This document shows, in pieces, positions 25,642-34,108 of a DNA stretch of 64,000 nucleotides. The stretch covers positions 106,124 through 170,123 of the forward strand of contig DASVPY010000058.1 in NCBI GenBank assembly GCA_036389395.1, read 5' to 3'. The first letter of the stretch is position 1, and every line of letters starts with the position of its first letter. The notes under the pieces were generated by a model. That model searched no databases. It was not told the DNA's origin and saw only the letters and a program-made list of their open reading frames with translations. The translations under genes were made by a program, and so were the position numbers. The DNA comes from QHXQ01 sp036389395. Its GTDB lineage: Bacteria > Acidobacteriota > Blastocatellia > Pyrinomonadales > Pyrinomonadaceae.

Positions 25642-25772
25642 GAAGGCAGTTCAAGGTTCAACGTTCAACGTTCAAGGTTTAAGGTTCAAGGCCCGACATG
25701 CTACTAACCTTGAACGTTGAACGTTGAACCTTGAACTTATACTGACTACTGACCACTGACTGCTGACGACTG
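25603..25772. repeat. Nested inverted heptamer array (GGTCAGT and TTCAACG families)
   Basis: GGTCAGT/GGTCGGT units outside and TTCAAGG/TTCAACG units inside are mirrored on the right. The left side lies in the uppS coding end, and the right side stops just before the cdsA ATG (CTCTTATG). Confidence 0.85.
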
Positions 25773-25777
25773 CTCTT

Positions 25778-26626
25778 ATGTCATCCGAACAAAAGGCCCG
25801 CGTGCTGACGGCGGTTGTCGCGCTACCTGTGATCATCGCTTCGATCCTCGTGCCGTGGCTGGAACTGCTGTTCGTCGCGCTGGCGGCGGCGGCCATACTG
25901 GCGGGTATGTACGAGTTCTACTTGCTGGCGCGGCGGCGCGAGTTGAAGCCGGAGCAGACGTTCGGCCTGGTCTGCGCGGCGGCGCTGCTGGTCGGCTTCT
26001 ACTTCAACCTGCCGGCGCGCGAGCCGTTGGCGCTCGTGTGCGCGCTCGTGCTGTTCACGATCATCGCGCTGGCGGCGGGCGTCGTGCGCGGCGCGCCGTT
26101 CGACAAGATGCTCGCCTCGACGGGCGCGACCGTGCTGGGCGTGCTCTACGTCGCGCTGCTCGGCGGGCACATCGTCGCGGTGCGCGCGGGCTTCGCGCCG
26201 CCGCTCGCCGCGCGCCTGCTCTCGTTCTTCTTCCTCGTGCTGATGGGATCGGACATCGCGGCCTACTACACGGGGCGCGCGCTGGGGCGGCACAAGCTCG
26301 CGCCGACGGTGAGTCCGGGCAAGACCTGGGAGGGCGCGGCGGGCGGCATGGCGGCGAGCCTCGCGGCGGCGGCGGCGGCGCACTTCCTGTTCTTCCGCGA
26401 GCTGAGCCTCGCGGCGGCGCTGCCGCTGGCGGCGTTGATGAACGTGCTCGGCGTCTTGGGCGACCTGACCGAGAGCGCTTTGAAGCGCGGCGCGGGCGCG
26501 AAGGACGCGGCGAAGGTTCTGCCCGGTCACGGGGGCTTGCTCGACCGGCTCGACAGCTTGCTCTTCAACGCGCCGCTCATCTACTATTTCGCCGTCTTTT
26601 ACTTCGGCGCAACGGGCCAGCCCTGA
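25778..26626 (+). CDS. cdsA: Phosphatidate cytidylyltransferase
   Basis: The 282-residue polytopic membrane enzyme makes CDP-diacylglycerol. It has about eight hydrophobic segments and the CdsA signature in its C-terminal third: SPGKTWEGAAGG near residue 180, then DLTESALKRGAGAKDAAKVLPGHGGLLDRLDSL (about 228-260), with the conserved metal-binding Asp residues. It follows uppS and stands at the head of the cdsA-to-ispG run. Confidence 0.93.
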   Translation: MSSEQKARVLTAVVALPVIIASILVPWLELLFVALAAAAILAGMYEFYLLARRRELKPEQTFGLVCAAALLVGFYFNLPAREPLALVCALVLFTIIALAAGVVRGAPFDKMLASTGATVLGVLYVALLGGHIVAVRAGFAPPLAARLLSFFFLVLMGSDIAAYYTGRALGRHKLAPTVSPGKTWEGAAGGMAASLAAAAAAHFLFFRELSLAAALPLAALMNVLGVLGDLTESALKRGAGAKDAAKVLPGHGGLLDRLDSLLFNAPLIYYFAVFYFGATGQP

Positions 26627-26660
26627 GACCTTGCCGCCGCGCGTCTCGCCAAAGCGGACG

Positions 26661-27443
26661 ATGACCAACCGAAAGCTCTTGACCATCATCGGCGCGGGCT
26701 GCGCGACGCTGCTCGTCGTGGGGCTGCTGTTCGTCTTCGTCATCCTCGGCACGGCCTTCTACACGCTCGGCCACAGCGAGGCCGCGCAGACGGCGCGCGC
26801 CTACCTGCGCACGAACGAAAAGCTCCGCGCGGACGTGGGCGACGTGCGCGACTTCGGCTGGCTAGTCACCGGCAACGTCAACGTGCAGAACACGGACGGC
26901 GACGCCGAGTTGCGCCTGAAGGTGATCGGCGCGCGCCGCAGCGCGCCCGCCGCCGTGCGCCTCGCCTACCGCAACGGGCGCGACTGGCGCGTCACCGGCG
27001 CGACCTACGAGACGACGGACGGGCGCACCGTCAGCCTCTTCGACCCGTACGCGGAGGCGGCCGCGCACGACGAGCCGCAGACGGCCGCGCGCGAGGAGTC
27101 GCCCGCCACGGGCGCGCCCGTCGCGGGCTTCGACGAGCAGGGCTTCCGCGGGAACGTGCTCGAAGCCGAAGGGCCTGTACTCGTCTTCGTCGGCTCGCCG
27201 TCGAGCCTCAACAGCGTGGCCCTCGAAGCGTTCCTCGAACAACTCGGCGGCAAGTACACGCAGAACGTGACGCTCATCAGCTACGACGCGAGCGAGCAGC
27301 CGGCGGTCTTGCAACGCCTCGGCGTGACCGAAGTGCCGACGCTCGTCATGTACGAGGGCGGGCAGGAGCGCGAGCGGCTGGCGGGCGACATCAAGCGCGA
27401 AGAGGTGACGGCGCTGCTCGACAAGTACACCGAAGGGAAGTGA
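26661..27443 (+). CDS. Membrane protein with Coa1-like and degenerate thioredoxin domains
   Basis: The 260-residue protein has an N-terminal membrane segment (about residues 8-33). A small domain resembling cytochrome-oxidase assembly factor Coa1 follows (HSEAAQTARAYLRTNEKLRADVGDV, then strands to about residue 120). The C-terminal thioredoxin fold (about 150-255) has VLVFVGSPSSLNSVALEAFLEQL, VTLISYDASEQPAVLQRLGVTEVPTL and cis-Pro EVPT. The usual CxxC is replaced by SPSSLNS, so it cannot act as a dithiol oxidoreductase and may be a chaperone or holdase-like subunit. It lies between cdsA and dxr. The assignment of the first domain is tentative. Confidence 0.6.
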   Translation: MTNRKLLTIIGAGCATLLVVGLLFVFVILGTAFYTLGHSEAAQTARAYLRTNEKLRADVGDVRDFGWLVTGNVNVQNTDGDAELRLKVIGARRSAPAAVRLAYRNGRDWRVTGATYETTDGRTVSLFDPYAEAAAHDEPQTAAREESPATGAPVAGFDEQGFRGNVLEAEGPVLVFVGSPSSLNSVALEAFLEQLGGKYTQNVTLISYDASEQPAVLQRLGVTEVPTLVMYEGGQERERLAGDIKREEVTALLDKYTEGK

Positions 27444-27487
27444 GCCGGCGGGCGCGCGATGACTGACAGAGGCGCTGCGGACTGCGC

Positions 27488-28687
27488 ATGACTGAACGAG
27501 GCGTTGCCATCTTAGGCTCGACCGGCTCCATCGGCCGCAACACGTTGCGCGTCGTCGAGGCGCTGGGCGCGCCCTTCCGCGTCGTCGCGCTCGCCGCCGG
27601 GCGCAACGCGCAGACGCTCGCTGCGCAGATCGAACGCCACCGCCCCGAACTCGTCGCCGTCGAAACGGAAGAAGCGGCCGAGGCCCTGCGCACGGAGTTG
27701 CGGCGCGCGGGCGTCGCCGCGCCGCGCGTCGCGGTCGGGGGCGCGGGTCTCGTCGAAGTCGCCACGCACGCGCACGCGCCGGTCGTGGTGAGCGCGACGG
27801 TGGGCGCGGTCGGGTTCGTGCCGACCTTGCGCGCGCTCGAAGCGGGCAAGCGCGTCGCGCTGGCGAACAAGGAGACGCTGGTTATCGCGGGCGAGTTGAT
27901 GACGCGCGCCGCCGCGCGCGCGGGCGCGGAACTGTTGCCCGTGGACTCCGAGCACAACGCGCTGCACCAATGCCTGCGCGGCGAGCAGCGCGCGGAGGTG
28001 CGGCGGCTAGTCCTGACGGCGTCGGGCGGGCCGTTCCGCACGCGCACGCGCGCCGAGATGGAGCGCGCGACGGTGGCCGAGGCCATGCGCCACCCGACCT
28101 GGGAGATGGGCGCGAAGATCACGATTGACTCGGCCACTTTGATGAACAAGGGGCTGGAAGTCATCGAGGCGCACTGGCTCTTCGGCTTCGACGCCGACCG
28201 CATCGGCATCGTCGTCCACCCGGAATCAGTCGTCCACTCGATGATCGAGTTGGTGGACGGCTCAGTCATCGCGCAGATGGGGGTGACCGACATGCGCCAC
28301 GCCATCCAGTACGCGCTGACCTACCCGGCGCGGCGGCCCTGCGAACTGCCGCCACTCGATCTGACGCGCCTCGCCGCGCTCCACTTTGAAGCGCCCGACG
28401 TGGAGCGTTTCCCCTGCGTCGCGCTCGCCTACCGCGCCCTGCGCGCGGGCGGCACGTACCCGGCCGCGCTCAACGCCGCGAACGAAGCGGCCGTCGCCGC
28501 CTTCCTCGACGAGCGCATACGCCTGACCGACATCCCACGCGTCATCGAGCGCGTCCTCGACCAACACGCGGGCGGCGCGGTCACGGATTTGGAGTCTGTC
28601 CTGGCGACGGACGCCGCCGCGCGCGCGCAAGCGACGGCCGAGATCGCGCGCCTCAGCGCGGCCGAATTGGTGCGGCCGGGCATTTAA
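27488..28687 (+). CDS. dxr: 1-deoxy-D-xylulose 5-phosphate reductoisomerase
   Basis: The 399-residue enzyme catalyses the first committed step of the MEP isoprenoid pathway. It shows the NADPH-binding GSTGSIGRNTLRVVE near residue 10, LANKETLVIAGEL near 122, PVDSEHNALHQCL near 150 with metal-binding acidic residues, and TASGGPFRTR near 185. It lies upstream of rseP and ispG. The ATG is chosen because the Rossmann motif starts at once. Confidence 0.95.
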   Translation: MTERGVAILGSTGSIGRNTLRVVEALGAPFRVVALAAGRNAQTLAAQIERHRPELVAVETEEAAEALRTELRRAGVAAPRVAVGGAGLVEVATHAHAPVVVSATVGAVGFVPTLRALEAGKRVALANKETLVIAGELMTRAAARAGAELLPVDSEHNALHQCLRGEQRAEVRRLVLTASGGPFRTRTRAEMERATVAEAMRHPTWEMGAKITIDSATLMNKGLEVIEAHWLFGFDADRIGIVVHPESVVHSMIELVDGSVIAQMGVTDMRHAIQYALTYPARRPCELPPLDLTRLAALHFEAPDVERFPCVALAYRALRAGGTYPAALNAANEAAVAAFLDERIRLTDIPRVIERVLDQHAGGAVTDLESVLATDAAARAQATAEIARLSAAELVRPGI

Positions 28688-28727
28688 CCGCAAAGGACGC
28701 TAAGAGGGCCGCGAAGGAACGCAAAGT
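28684..28727. repeat. Single-arm AACCGCAAAGG/CCGCGAAGG repeat after dxr
   Basis: One copy of the element begins within the dxr stop codon region (TTTAACCGCAAAGG) and runs to AACGCAAAG. No mirrored arm is present here. Confidence 0.75.
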
Positions 28728-28843
28728 TCATACAGAGTCTTAGACTTTCCCGCCCGATTCCCGTAAACTCGTGCAACGACGGGGTGGGGTCGCACCTCTA
28801 ACCGTTAAGCCCCTGTTTGGCTGCTGTTTTGAGAGATCGGAGC

Positions 28844-30238
28844 ATGTCTAGTCTGACTTTCTATATCATCGCCCTTATCGTCGTCCTCGGCCCGGCCGTC
28901 ATCCTGCACGAGTTCGGCCACTTCATCGTCGCCAAGCTGCTCGGCATCCGCGTCGAGACTTTCTCGGCCGGCTTCGGCCCGCGCCTGTTCGGCGTCCGCT
29001 GGGGCACGACCGACTACCGCTTGAGCCTGATCCCGCTCGGCGGCTACGTCAAGCTCGGCGGCGACGAGTCGAACGCCGCCATCGAGGGCGACGGCGCGTC
29101 GAACATTCCCGCCGGGGAACGCTTCGACCTGCGCCCGCGCTGGCAGAAGTTCCTCGTCATGGTCGCGGGGCCGGTGATGAATATTTTGACGGCGCTCGCC
29201 GTCGTCTTCGGCGGCGCGCTGATGAACGGCGTGCCGGTCTCGCCCGCGCCCGTCGTGGCGCGCGTCTTCGAGGGCGGCCCGAGTGAGAAAGCAGGCTTGC
29301 GCCCCGGCGACCGCATCGTCGAGTTCAACGGCGTCGAAGAGCCTTCGTGGCAGCGCATCAAGGACGACGCGAGCCTGTCGCCGGAGCGCGCGCTGCCCGC
29401 GGTAGTCGAGCGCGGCGGCCAGCGCGTCGGCCTGACGATCACGCCCGTCAAAATCGTGGACGAGGGCGAGGCCATCGGCACGCTCGACTTCCGCCCCGAC
29501 TACGGCGCGCTGCCGGTCGTCGTGGACGACGTGCTCAAGGACTCGCCCGCCGCCAAAGCGGGCTTGCAGGACGGCGACCGCATCCTGACGATCAACGGCG
29601 AGTCGGTCGGCGACGAGACGGACGTGCGCAACGTCATCCGCGCGCACAAGGCCGAGGCCTTGCGCATCAAGATCGAGCGCAACGGGCAGCCGTCGGAGTT
29701 GGTGACGGGCACGGAGCGTCTACCGGGCGACAAGCTGGGCGTGACGACGGCGGTCGAGTTGCCGCAGGCGCGCGTCGGCGTCGTCGGCGCGGCCGCGTTC
29801 GCCGTGCGCCGCAACCTCGATGTGCTGCGCATGACGGGCGAGGCGTTCGCGCAGATTTTCCGCGGGGAGCGTTCGGCGCGCGCGTCGTTCGCCGGGCCGA
29901 TTGAGATCGCGCGCCAGTCGTCGAACGCGATCACGCGCTTCGGCTGGGCGGGGCTGTTCAGCATGTTGGGCTTCCTGAGTCTGAACCTCGGCGTCGTCAA
30001 CCTGCTGCCGATCCCCGTCTTGGACGGCGGCGCGATCTTCCTGCTCGGCGTCGAGAAGGTCTTGAGCCTGACGGGCCGCCGCATGTCGCTGCGCCTGCGC
30101 GAGCGCATCCAGTACGTCGGCTTCATCTTCCTCTTCCTGCTGATGGGCTTCGTCATCACGAACGACGCCATCAAGACGGTCGGGCGCTGGCGCGGCGCGA
30201 ACAACAACCAGCCGGCCGCGACCGAGCCGGGCAAGTAG
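28844..30238 (+). CDS. rseP: Site-2 intramembrane zinc protease
   Basis: The 464-residue M50B protease has the zinc motif HEFGH at about residue 22 inside the first membrane segment, and two PDZ domains (about 120-200 and 215-290, with GLRPGDRIVEFNG and GLQDGDRILTINGES). The third metal-ligand motif NLLPIPVLDGG is near 385. Such enzymes cut anti-sigma factors within the membrane. Whether it acts on the FecR-like anti-sigma at 15359 is only a guess. The ATG at 28844 follows GATCGGAGC. It is adjacent to dxr and ispG, as in many bacteria. Confidence 0.93.
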   Translation: MSSLTFYIIALIVVLGPAVILHEFGHFIVAKLLGIRVETFSAGFGPRLFGVRWGTTDYRLSLIPLGGYVKLGGDESNAAIEGDGASNIPAGERFDLRPRWQKFLVMVAGPVMNILTALAVVFGGALMNGVPVSPAPVVARVFEGGPSEKAGLRPGDRIVEFNGVEEPSWQRIKDDASLSPERALPAVVERGGQRVGLTITPVKIVDEGEAIGTLDFRPDYGALPVVVDDVLKDSPAAKAGLQDGDRILTINGESVGDETDVRNVIRAHKAEALRIKIERNGQPSELVTGTERLPGDKLGVTTAVELPQARVGVVGAAAFAVRRNLDVLRMTGEAFAQIFRGERSARASFAGPIEIARQSSNAITRFGWAGLFSMLGFLSLNLGVVNLLPIPVLDGGAIFLLGVEKVLSLTGRRMSLRLRERIQYVGFIFLFLLMGFVITNDAIKTVGRWRGANNNQPAATEPGK

Positions 30239-30242
30239 CCCG

Positions 30243-30329
30243 TATGTGCAAAGTTCAAGGTTCAAAGTTCAAGGTCGGTTGATCTTGAACTTTGAACCTT
30301 GAACTTTGAACCTTGAACTTTGAACTTTT
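30243..30329. repeat. Inverted heptamer array (TTCAAGG family)
   Basis: TTCAAGG/TTCAAAG units are mirrored by CTTGAAC/TTTGAAC units with a short CGGTTGA centre. The array ends at the ispG start codon (GAACTTTTATG) and fills the whole spacer after rseP. Confidence 0.85.
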
Positions 30330-31439
30330 ATGAGACGACAGACGAGAGCGGTCAAAGTCCGTGACGTGCAGATCGGCGGCGGCGCGCCGGTGGTCGTGCA
30401 GTCCATGACGAAGACGGACACGGCGGACGTGGCCGGCACGGTCGCGCAGATCAACGAGATGGTGCGCGCGGGCTGCGAGGTCGTCCGCCTGGCCGTGCCG
30501 AACGACGACGCGGCCGACGCGCTGCCGGAAATCCGCCGCCGCGTGCCCGAAGTGCCGCTCGTCGCCGACATACACTTCCATTACAAGCTCGCCCTGAAGG
30601 CGCTCGCCGCGGGCGTGGACAAGCTCAGGCTGAACCCCGGCAACATCGGCTCCATCGAGCGCGTGCGCGAGGTGGTGCGCGCCACGCAGGAGCGCGGCGT
30701 GCCGATCCGCATCGGCGTCAACGGCGGCTCGTTAGAGAAAGACCTGCTCAAGCGGTACGGCACGGCCACGCCCGAAGCGATGGTCGAGTCCGCGCTGCGC
30801 CACATACGCATCCTCGAAGACTTAAACTTCACCGACATCATCGTCTCGCTCAAGGCCTCGGACGTGCATCGCACGGTCGCCGCCTACCGCCTGCTCGCCG
30901 CGCAGGTTGACTACCCGTTGCACCTCGGCGTGACCGAAGCGGGCACGGCCTTCGGCGGCACGATCAAATCTTCCGTCGGTCTCGGCATCCTCCTGCACGA
31001 AGGCGTCGGCGACACGATCCGCGTCTCGCTCGCCGCCGAGCCGCAGGAAGAGGTGCGCGTCGCGTGGGAAATCCTGCGCTCGCTCGACCTGCGCAAGCGC
31101 GGCGTGACGGTCGTGGCCTGCCCGACCTGCGGCCGCTTGGACGTGCCGAACTTCGTCGAGATCGTGACCGAGATCGAGCGCCGCCTCGCGCACATCGAAG
31201 AGCCGCTGCACCTCTCCATCATGGGCTGCGAGGTCAACGGCCCCGGCGAGGCGCACGACAGCCAACTCGGCGTCACCTTCGGCAAAGGCGTCGGCATGAT
31301 CTTCAAGAACGGCCGCCCGATGCGCAAAGTCTCAGGCGCGGACATCGTCGAGGCCTTCGTCGCCGAGACGGAGAAATTGCTCGCCGAAGGCGCGGCCGCG
31401 CAGCCGGAGATTCAACCGGAACTAGTGACGATTAAATAG
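30330..31439 (+). CDS. ispG: (E)-4-hydroxy-3-methylbut-2-enyl-diphosphate synthase
   Basis: The 369-residue iron-sulfur enzyme works in the MEP pathway. It has the N-terminal TIM-barrel motifs (VQSMTKTDTADV, VADIHFHYKLAL, LRLNPGNIG) and the C-terminal cluster domain with ACPTCGR near residue 266 and MGCEVNGPGEA near 300, supplying the three Cys ligands. The length is that of the bacterial short form. The ATG abuts a heptamer array and has no Shine-Dalgarno sequence. Confidence 0.95.
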   Translation: MRRQTRAVKVRDVQIGGGAPVVVQSMTKTDTADVAGTVAQINEMVRAGCEVVRLAVPNDDAADALPEIRRRVPEVPLVADIHFHYKLALKALAAGVDKLRLNPGNIGSIERVREVVRATQERGVPIRIGVNGGSLEKDLLKRYGTATPEAMVESALRHIRILEDLNFTDIIVSLKASDVHRTVAAYRLLAAQVDYPLHLGVTEAGTAFGGTIKSSVGLGILLHEGVGDTIRVSLAAEPQEEVRVAWEILRSLDLRKRGVTVVACPTCGRLDVPNFVEIVTEIERRLAHIEEPLHLSIMGCEVNGPGEAHDSQLGVTFGKGVGMIFKNGRPMRKVSGADIVEAFVAETEKLLAEGAAAQPEIQPELVTIK

Positions 31440-31602
31440 GAGTCAGGAGTCAGAAGCCGGAAGCCGGAAGAAGGAAGAAGTTCAAGGTTCAAGGTTCAAG
31501 GTTCAAGGTTCGGCACACGGCCAACCTTGAACGTCGAACGTTGAACCTTGAACTTCCTCTTCCTTCTTCCGGCTTCCGGCTTCTGACTCCTGACTCCTGT
31601 TC
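31438..31602. repeat. Nested inverted heptamer array spanning the entire ispG-holB spacer
   Basis: The left arm (31439-31513) goes GGAGTCA, GAAGCCG, GAAGAAG, then TTCAAGG x4. The right arm (31523-31597) is its mirror with few mismatches, around a ten-base core. The convergent genes ispG and holB are thus joined by one potential hairpin of about 75-bp arms, the longest in the window. Confidence 0.9.
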
Positions 31603-31603
31603 T

Positions 31604-32641
31604 TCATGCCCCCTCGGCCATTGAGAGGAAGAGCGCGTCGGTGGCGATGCGGCGGTTGACGTTGACGGCGAGTTGGGTGCGTAGCTCTTCGATGCGGGCG
31701 AGCCAGGCGGCGAAGCGGCGGTTGGTGACGCCCGCGCTCAGTTTGGTCAGGCGGTCGCGGGTGTCTTCGTTGACGATGGGCGCGCGCGGGTCGAGGGCGA
31801 GCCGCCAGGCGTCGTGGATCAGCAGTTCGAGCGCGTCGAGGCTCGGCTCGTAGTCGTCTTTGCGCTTGGCGTCGCTCAGTTCTTCGGCGGCGCGGAGCAG
31901 TTGCACGCGGTCGGGGCGCAGGGCGAGGGCTTCGAGGACGGCGAGCATGGCGTCGCGCTGGCGGCGGTAGTCGTCGAGGTTGAGCGCGAGCGCGCGCCCC
32001 AGGCGGCCCTGCGCGAGCTGCGCCGCGAGCCGCGCCTCAGCGCCCGCGCGCCGCTTGTGTTTCACCAGATACTCTTCGATCTCTGCGGCGGCGAGCGGCG
32101 CGAAGCGCACGACCTGGCAGCGCGAGCGGATCGTCGGCAGCAACGACGCGGGCCGCGCCGTCAGCAGCACGAGATGCCCTGTCGGCGGCATCTCTTCGAG
32201 CGTCTTCAACAGCGCGTTGCCGGACTCGTCGTTCAGCTTGTCGGCCTCTTCGATCAGGAGCACGCGCGCCGCACCCTCGTACGGGCGGAAGTTCATCTCG
32301 CGCTCGACCGCGCGCGCCTGATCAACCTTAATGAAACGCTTGACGGGGCGCACCAGTCCGACATCCTGATGCTCGCTCCAAATGATGTGCCCGTCCGACT
32401 CTGTGCCTGCGGGCGGCGCGGCGGCGAAGCGCGCGATGCGGACGCAGGCCGAGCACGCGTCGCAGGCCTCGACGCCGCGGGGCGTCCGGCAGTTCAAGGC
32501 CTTGGCGAGTTCGAGCGCGAACAGGCGTTTGCCCGTGCCCTCCTCGCCCGCGAAGATGAGCGCGCCGGGCACGCGCCGCTGCTCGAGCATCCGCCGCAGC
32601 ACATCGCGCGCGCGGCCGTTTCCGATCAGTCGGTCGAACAT
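31604..32641 (-). CDS. holB: DNA polymerase III delta' subunit
   Basis: The 345-residue AAA+ clamp-loader subunit starts MFDRLIGNGRARDVLRRMLE and has the ALIFAGEEGTGKRLFA P-loop (about residue 30). It also has a zinc-binding Cys cluster (CRTPRGVEACDACSACVRI, about 51-68), VLLIEEADKLN near 125 and the sensor-1 VLLTARPASLLPTIRSRCQ near 157. DnaX is larger, and the lone gene beside tmk favours HolB. The C-terminal third is the helical collar domain. Confidence 0.85.
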   Translation of the reverse strand: MFDRLIGNGRARDVLRRMLEQRRVPGALIFAGEEGTGKRLFALELAKALNCRTPRGVEACDACSACVRIARFAAAPPAGTESDGHIIWSEHQDVGLVRPVKRFIKVDQARAVEREMNFRPYEGAARVLLIEEADKLNDESGNALLKTLEEMPPTGHLVLLTARPASLLPTIRSRCQVVRFAPLAAAEIEEYLVKHKRRAGAEARLAAQLAQGRLGRALALNLDDYRRQRDAMLAVLEALALRPDRVQLLRAAEELSDAKRKDDYEPSLDALELLIHDAWRLALDPRAPIVNEDTRDRLTKLSAGVTNRRFAAWLARIEELRTQLAVNVNRRIATDALFLSMAEGA

Positions 32642-32650
32642 GGGGCAGGA

Positions 32651-32862
32651 TAGTTCAAAGTTTAAAGTTCAAGGTTCAACGTACAGAGTCCAAAGTCCGA
32701 GGTCTAAAGTCCAACGTCCAAGGTTTGCGACTCAAGGTTCAACCCTATAGTCGAACAACCGGCGGCGAAAGTGAAGCGGCGGTAAACTCGCGCGCAGACC
32801 TTCTCCGCACCTTGAGCCTTCGACCTCGGACTTTGGACTTTAGACCTCGGACTTTTGAACCT
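32651..32862. repeat. Nested inverted heptamer array (TTCAAAG and GTCCAAG/GTCTAAA families)
   Basis: The left half has TTCAAAG/TTCAAGG units followed by GTCCAAA, GTCTAAA and GTCCAAC. The right half has TCGGACT, TTGGACT and TTAGACC, ending with TTTGAAC. The centre of about 60 bases includes GGCGGTAAACTCG. Both flanking genes are on the minus strand. Confidence 0.75.
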
Positions 32863-33505
32863 AAGCCCGCGCCTTCTGCTCGATGAGCGGGTGGACGAGT
32901 TCGGAGACCTGGGCGTGGATTTCTTCGACGGAGCGGGTGGCGTCCACGACGCGGATGCGTTCGGGGTCGGCGGCGGCGAGTTGCAGGTAGGCTTCGCGGA
33001 CGCGCGCGTGGAAGTCGTCGGACTCGGCGTCGAGGCGGTCGGCCGGGTCGCCGTCGTCCGAGCGCCGCCGGTGGCGCGCGCGGCTCTCGGCGACGGGCAG
33101 GTCGAAGATGAGCGTCAGGTCGGGCATCAGGCCGCCGGTAGCGAGCGCGATCACCTCTTCGACGAGCGGGGCGGGGAAGCCGCGCCCCGCGCCCTGGTAG
33201 GCGACGGTGGCGTCGGCGTAGCGATCCGAGAGGACGACGTGCCCGGTGGCGAGCGCGGGGCGCACGAGTTGACGTACGTGCTGCGCGCGGTCGGCGGCGA
33301 AGACGAGCAGTTCGGCGAGCGGATCGACCTGCTCGTCGGCGTCGAGCAGCGCGCCGCGCAGGCGCACGCCGAGGGGCGTGCCGCCCGGCTCGCGCGTCAC
33401 CACCACGTCCAAGCCGCGCAGGCGCAACTCGCTCGCCAGCATACGCAACTGCGTGGACTTCCCGCTCCCGTCTATACCCTCGAAGGTGATGAATGCGGCG
33501 GTCAA
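32861..33505 (-). CDS. tmk: Thymidylate kinase
   Basis: The 214-residue enzyme phosphorylates dTMP. Motifs are the P-loop FEGIDGSGKSTQ (about residues 8-19), the DRX-type TREPGGTPLGVRLR (about 37-50), DRYADATVAYQGAGRG (about 94-109) and the lid SRARHRRRSDDGDPADRLD. The start is TTG, since no ATG precedes the first strand. It precedes holB on the same strand, a common pairing in bacteria. Confidence 0.93.
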   Translation of the reverse strand: MTAAFITFEGIDGSGKSTQLRMLASELRLRGLDVVVTREPGGTPLGVRLRGALLDADEQVDPLAELLVFAADRAQHVRQLVRPALATGHVVLSDRYADATVAYQGAGRGFPAPLVEEVIALATGGLMPDLTLIFDLPVAESRARHRRRSDDGDPADRLDAESDDFHARVREAYLQLAAADPERIRVVDATRSVEEIHAQVSELVHPLIEQKARA

Positions 33506-33542
33506 AGGAAAGGCTCCTGGCGCGCGGGCGGCGCGCGCGTGG

Positions 33543-33842
33543 TCAGGCTTGCGGCGGGCCGTCGGGCGTCGGGCCTGTGCCGCCGGCCTCGCCCGTCTGC
33601 GCGGTGCGCTGTAGCTCGCCGCTGGAACGGCGCGCGTGCTGGATGGTGGAGATGGCGTGTTTGAAGATCAACTGCTCCTGCGCGCCCGATTCCAGCAGGA
33701 CGGAGAACTTGTCGAAGCTCTTGATGCGGCCGGTCAGCTTCGCGCCGTTCATCAGGTAGATCGTCACGGTGTCGCGCTCGCGCCGCACGGTGTTGAGAAA
33801 CGCGTCTTGGATGTTTTGGGGAGCAGGTCTCGAATCCACCAC
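33543..33842 (-). CDS. hfq: RNA chaperone Hfq
   Basis: The 99-residue protein contains the Sm1 motif (DAFLNTVRRERDTVTIYLMNGAKLTGRIKSFDKFSVLL, about residues 13-50) and the Sm2 motif IFKHAISTI (about 58-66; YKHAIST in Enterobacteria), so it should form the hexameric sRNA-binding ring. The Gly/Pro-rich C-terminal tail is about 30 residues long. The start is GTG. The gene follows miaA as in proteobacteria, but a 200-bp heptamer array separates them. This implies that Hfq-dependent small RNAs operate in this organism. Confidence 0.92.
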   Translation of the reverse strand: MVDSRPAPQNIQDAFLNTVRRERDTVTIYLMNGAKLTGRIKSFDKFSVLLESGAQEQLIFKHAISTIQHARRSSGELQRTAQTGEAGGTGPTPDGPPQA

Positions 33843-33922
33843 ATCACCGCCCTGATTTGCTGTTCGCGGCCGCTTCGCGTTGGCGTCAGATTACAACAGG
33901 CGCGCGAAAAGGGGAAGGAATA

Positions 33923-34108
33923 AAGGAGTAGGCAGTAGGTAGTAGGCAGCGAAGAAGACAGAAGCCGGGAGCCAGAAGCCAGAAGTAAGAAACCGGCAAC
34001 CGAAGGCAGGGAGCATGAAGGCGGTAGCAGGATGAAGAAAGGCCGGCTATTCATTCCGGCTTCTGGCTTCTGGCTCCTGACTTCTGACTGTTGGCTTCTG
34101 CTCACTCA
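33923..34108. repeat. Nested inverted heptamer array (GCAGTAG, GAAGCCA families)
   Basis: GCAGTAG/GTAGTAG units then GAAGCCA-type units on the left are mirrored by TTCTGGC/TCCTGAC units on the right. The GCAGTAG family has no clear partner here. The right arm overlaps the last codons of miaA. Confidence 0.75.
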
